The position numbers and the translations under genes were made by a program. This document shows positions 62,701 through 64,000 of a stretch of 64,000 nucleotides of DNA, in pieces. Numbering within the stretch: position 1 is the stretch's first letter; each line of letters begins with the position of its first letter. Under the pieces are notes generated by a model that was not told the DNA's origin, searched no databases, and saw only the letters and a list, made by a program, of their open reading frames with translations. This DNA is from Triops longicaudatus (taxonomy: Eukaryota; Arthropoda; Branchiopoda; Notostraca; Triopsidae): positions 771,754-835,753 of the forward strand of contig JAGQDJ010000019.1 in assembly GCA_022885665.1 (NCBI GenBank), given 5' to 3'.

Positions 62701-63244
62701 GTGTAGAGTACGCTGGGTAAACCAAATCTAAACAAAAAATATATAATTTGGTGTAATGAAGGTTAAAGTGGCGAGCGAGTGCGTACGTCAGTGTGGACAG
62801 GAGCCAGGCTTGCTGCAGGAAGTGACGTCAAATACTTAAAAGCTAGCGTCCATCCAATCGTCTCGCCCCGGTTTTGGCGAGGTTAAGACCACCAGGGTAT
62901 GGTATAACACGGAGGGAAATCCGAATCCTGAGACGTTATAAATAACAAGCTATAGAGAAAAGCTAAACCTTTTCCGCTCCCTTTATCTCTCTCTCTCCCC
63001 TTGCGTGCGTGAAGACTCCAATTGCCCAAAGTAAAATGAAGCTCCCACTTTGAACCCCTTCTGATGCGATTCACAACTTATGAGTGACGAGAGTGTGCAA
63101 GTATCCTTGTTCATCTCTACCTCGTTGTACACGTATATAAACAACGTAAAGAGGTAAAGAAAGGGGAGATTTGAGCTCACTTGGGCAAACAAAACACGAC
63201 TTACCCGTTTTACTGACTCTTCCACTGCCTCGTTTCCGGGGCAT
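50720..63244 (-). CDS. shn: Schnurri/HIVEP-type ZAS zinc-finger transcription factor
   Basis: Exons: 63244-63205, 59276-59166, 58574-55423, 55203-55113, 55043-54923, 54866-54731, 54589-53580, 53506-53320, 53256-53008, 52036-50720; 2137 residues. Schnurri is a nuclear factor that works with Smads in Dpp/BMP signalling. The ZAS-N finger pair (about 165-215: [33 protein letters not shown]) and ZAS-C pair (about 1136-1186: [39 protein letters not shown]) are diagnostic. ZAS-C is followed by the usual acidic stretch ([14 protein letters not shown]). Three further fingers lie in exons 8-9 (about 1565-1690), like the extra C-terminal triplet of fly Schnurri. One finger (about 1907-1928) and a final pair (about 2081-2137) follow. 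Exon 2 encodes an AT-hook-like RRGRPP. Ser/Thr/Pro-rich disorder fills the rest. Exon 1 and its 3.9-kb intron rest on phase fit and an ATG, so they are less certain than the rest. Confidence 0.92.
52037..53007 (-). other. Schnurri intron 9 with a 9-bp-stem hairpin
   Basis: 971-bp intron before the last exon, mostly A+T-rich. Near its upstream end CTCCTGGAG (52881-52889) and CTCCAGGAG (52898-52906) form a perfect hairpin with an 8-nt loop, beside a degenerate duplicate of the same C+T/G+A-rich sequence (about 52844-52870). No conserved exon recognised. Confidence 0.5.
58575..59165 (-). other. Schnurri intron 2
   Basis: 591 bp, A+T-rich, with a normal donor (GTAATT) and an acceptor after TTTCCCTTTTAG. 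Nothing else notable. Confidence 0.6.
59277..63204 (-). other. Schnurri intron 1 (probable)
   Basis: 3.9 kb between the first coding exon and the AT-hook exon. It contains a poly-C tract near 59684, a poly-C tract near 62664, a G+C-richer patch around 60110-60260 that could be an alternative promoter, and a 30-bp tandem duplication. No supported exon seen. Confidence 0.45.
61155..61214. repeat. Perfect two-copy 30-bp tandem repeat
   Basis: Two identical 30-bp units, 61155-61184 and 61185-61214, each starting GGCCAAAGCTACAAGC and ending GACGAGTC. A recent slip duplication in non-coding sequence. Confidence 0.85.
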
Positions 63245-64000
63245 TTTGTCACAAGCGCGGCAAATTGGGTTTCGGTCCGGACCACTATTTGTTTTGTTTT
63301 TTACATAATTCACTCCAACTCGTATCCCACACAAGGCTCGATAGTTCGTCTATCTCTTGCCCACAGGATTCATAGGTAACAAAACATTACATGGTCTTTA
63401 TCAGCGTGGTACAGCTTTCTATTTCAACGATAACGAAGTTTGACGCCGACTAGAAAATCGTCCCTCTTGAACTTTATTTTAAAATAAACTAATAAAGTGT
63501 TTTGTGAATAAGCCTATAAAGTTATAAAACAAGACACTAGAATCCAAAGAACTCCATATCCGTAGGGCACTTCACTCGTACAAACTGTAAAGTCTTGGTG
63601 CGAAATGTCCCGTGGTTCATAACGATTCGATAAGTCCCGACAGTAAAGTTGCTACTGAAACGTCAAAGTAAAATGGCATCTCGTCCTTTTGAAAAAGGTG
63701 CGGGATTTCGTTGTTTTTCCTTTCAACGCGTTTTCTGGCACCGTTTGGCGGAATTCCCTTATCCGTGTTGCAACACTCGTAATTCTGTTTTCTGTTCTCA
63801 TTACAATAGCAGCTGTTGACTACTTGTGTTGATTCGTCGTGTAGCTTTTTTAGCGGAGGAGGGTGTCATTTTGCTCCATGGTGCAAACATACACACACAC
63901 ACCAACACACTACTGGTGGACATAGCACAAGTCGTGTCACCGCTGCGAATTATCCACACGGTGGCTGGATCACCGCGCCAAATTAGAACAAGTTCACAGT
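63245..64000. other. Upstream region of schnurri
   Basis: Holds the 5' UTR and probably the promoter of schnurri. A CA microsatellite starts near 63892. A 48-codon ATG frame on the + strand starts at 63673 but shows no recognised domain. No coding exon supported. Confidence 0.4.

Overview
The window is metazoan nuclear DNA. The right-hand 39 kb holds five recognisable conserved genes and one probable micropeptide gene. All are split by GT-AG introns that are mostly 50-110 bp. Proteins and domain layouts (Schnurri with its distal triple zinc finger, LNX, GLD-2, TUT4/7, cytosolic ValRS without an N-terminal GST domain) suggest an invertebrate, most likely an arthropod with compact introns. I cannot name the species. 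One ambiguous base (N, 19057) lies in a poly-G run.

Layout. 1-24640: no gene I can support. It has mixed composition with A+T-rich blocks, one CpG-rich block, several hairpins and short repeats. 24737-27065 (+): GLD-2-type cytoplasmic poly(A) polymerase, nine coding exons. 27066-28360: a tail-to-tail gap holding a 144-bp hAT-like MITE. 28361-33816 (-): TUT4/TUT7-type terminal uridylyltransferase, twelve coding exons, with three 37-residue tandem repeats. 34954-40151 (-): LNX-type RING plus four-PDZ E3 ligase, seven coding exons, with a decayed Tigger-like element in one intron. 40409-40836 (-): a two-exon gene predicted to make a 45-residue single-pass membrane peptide. 43529-48669 (-): cytosolic valyl-tRNA synthetase, seventeen coding exons. 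50720-63244 (-): Schnurri/HIVEP-type large zinc-finger factor, ten coding exons.

Reading frames were carried across every proposed junction. The totals are whole codon numbers for all six models: 571, 1356, 720, 46, 1059 and 2138 codons including stop. GLD-2 and TUT4/7 are functionally related, since both are non-canonical nucleotidyltransferases that add tails to RNA 3' ends, and they are convergent neighbours. The other genes act in unrelated processes: protein ubiquitylation and scaffolding, translation, and transcriptional response to BMP/Dpp.

The most unusual signal is inside a valyl-tRNA synthetase intron. An in-frame, stop-free stretch (45006-45335) resembles the GST-C-like domains of translation factors and other aminoacyl-tRNA synthetases. 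It ends at a usable splice donor in the same phase as the next exon, so the gene could make an isoform with about 110 extra residues between the catalytic and anticodon-binding domains.
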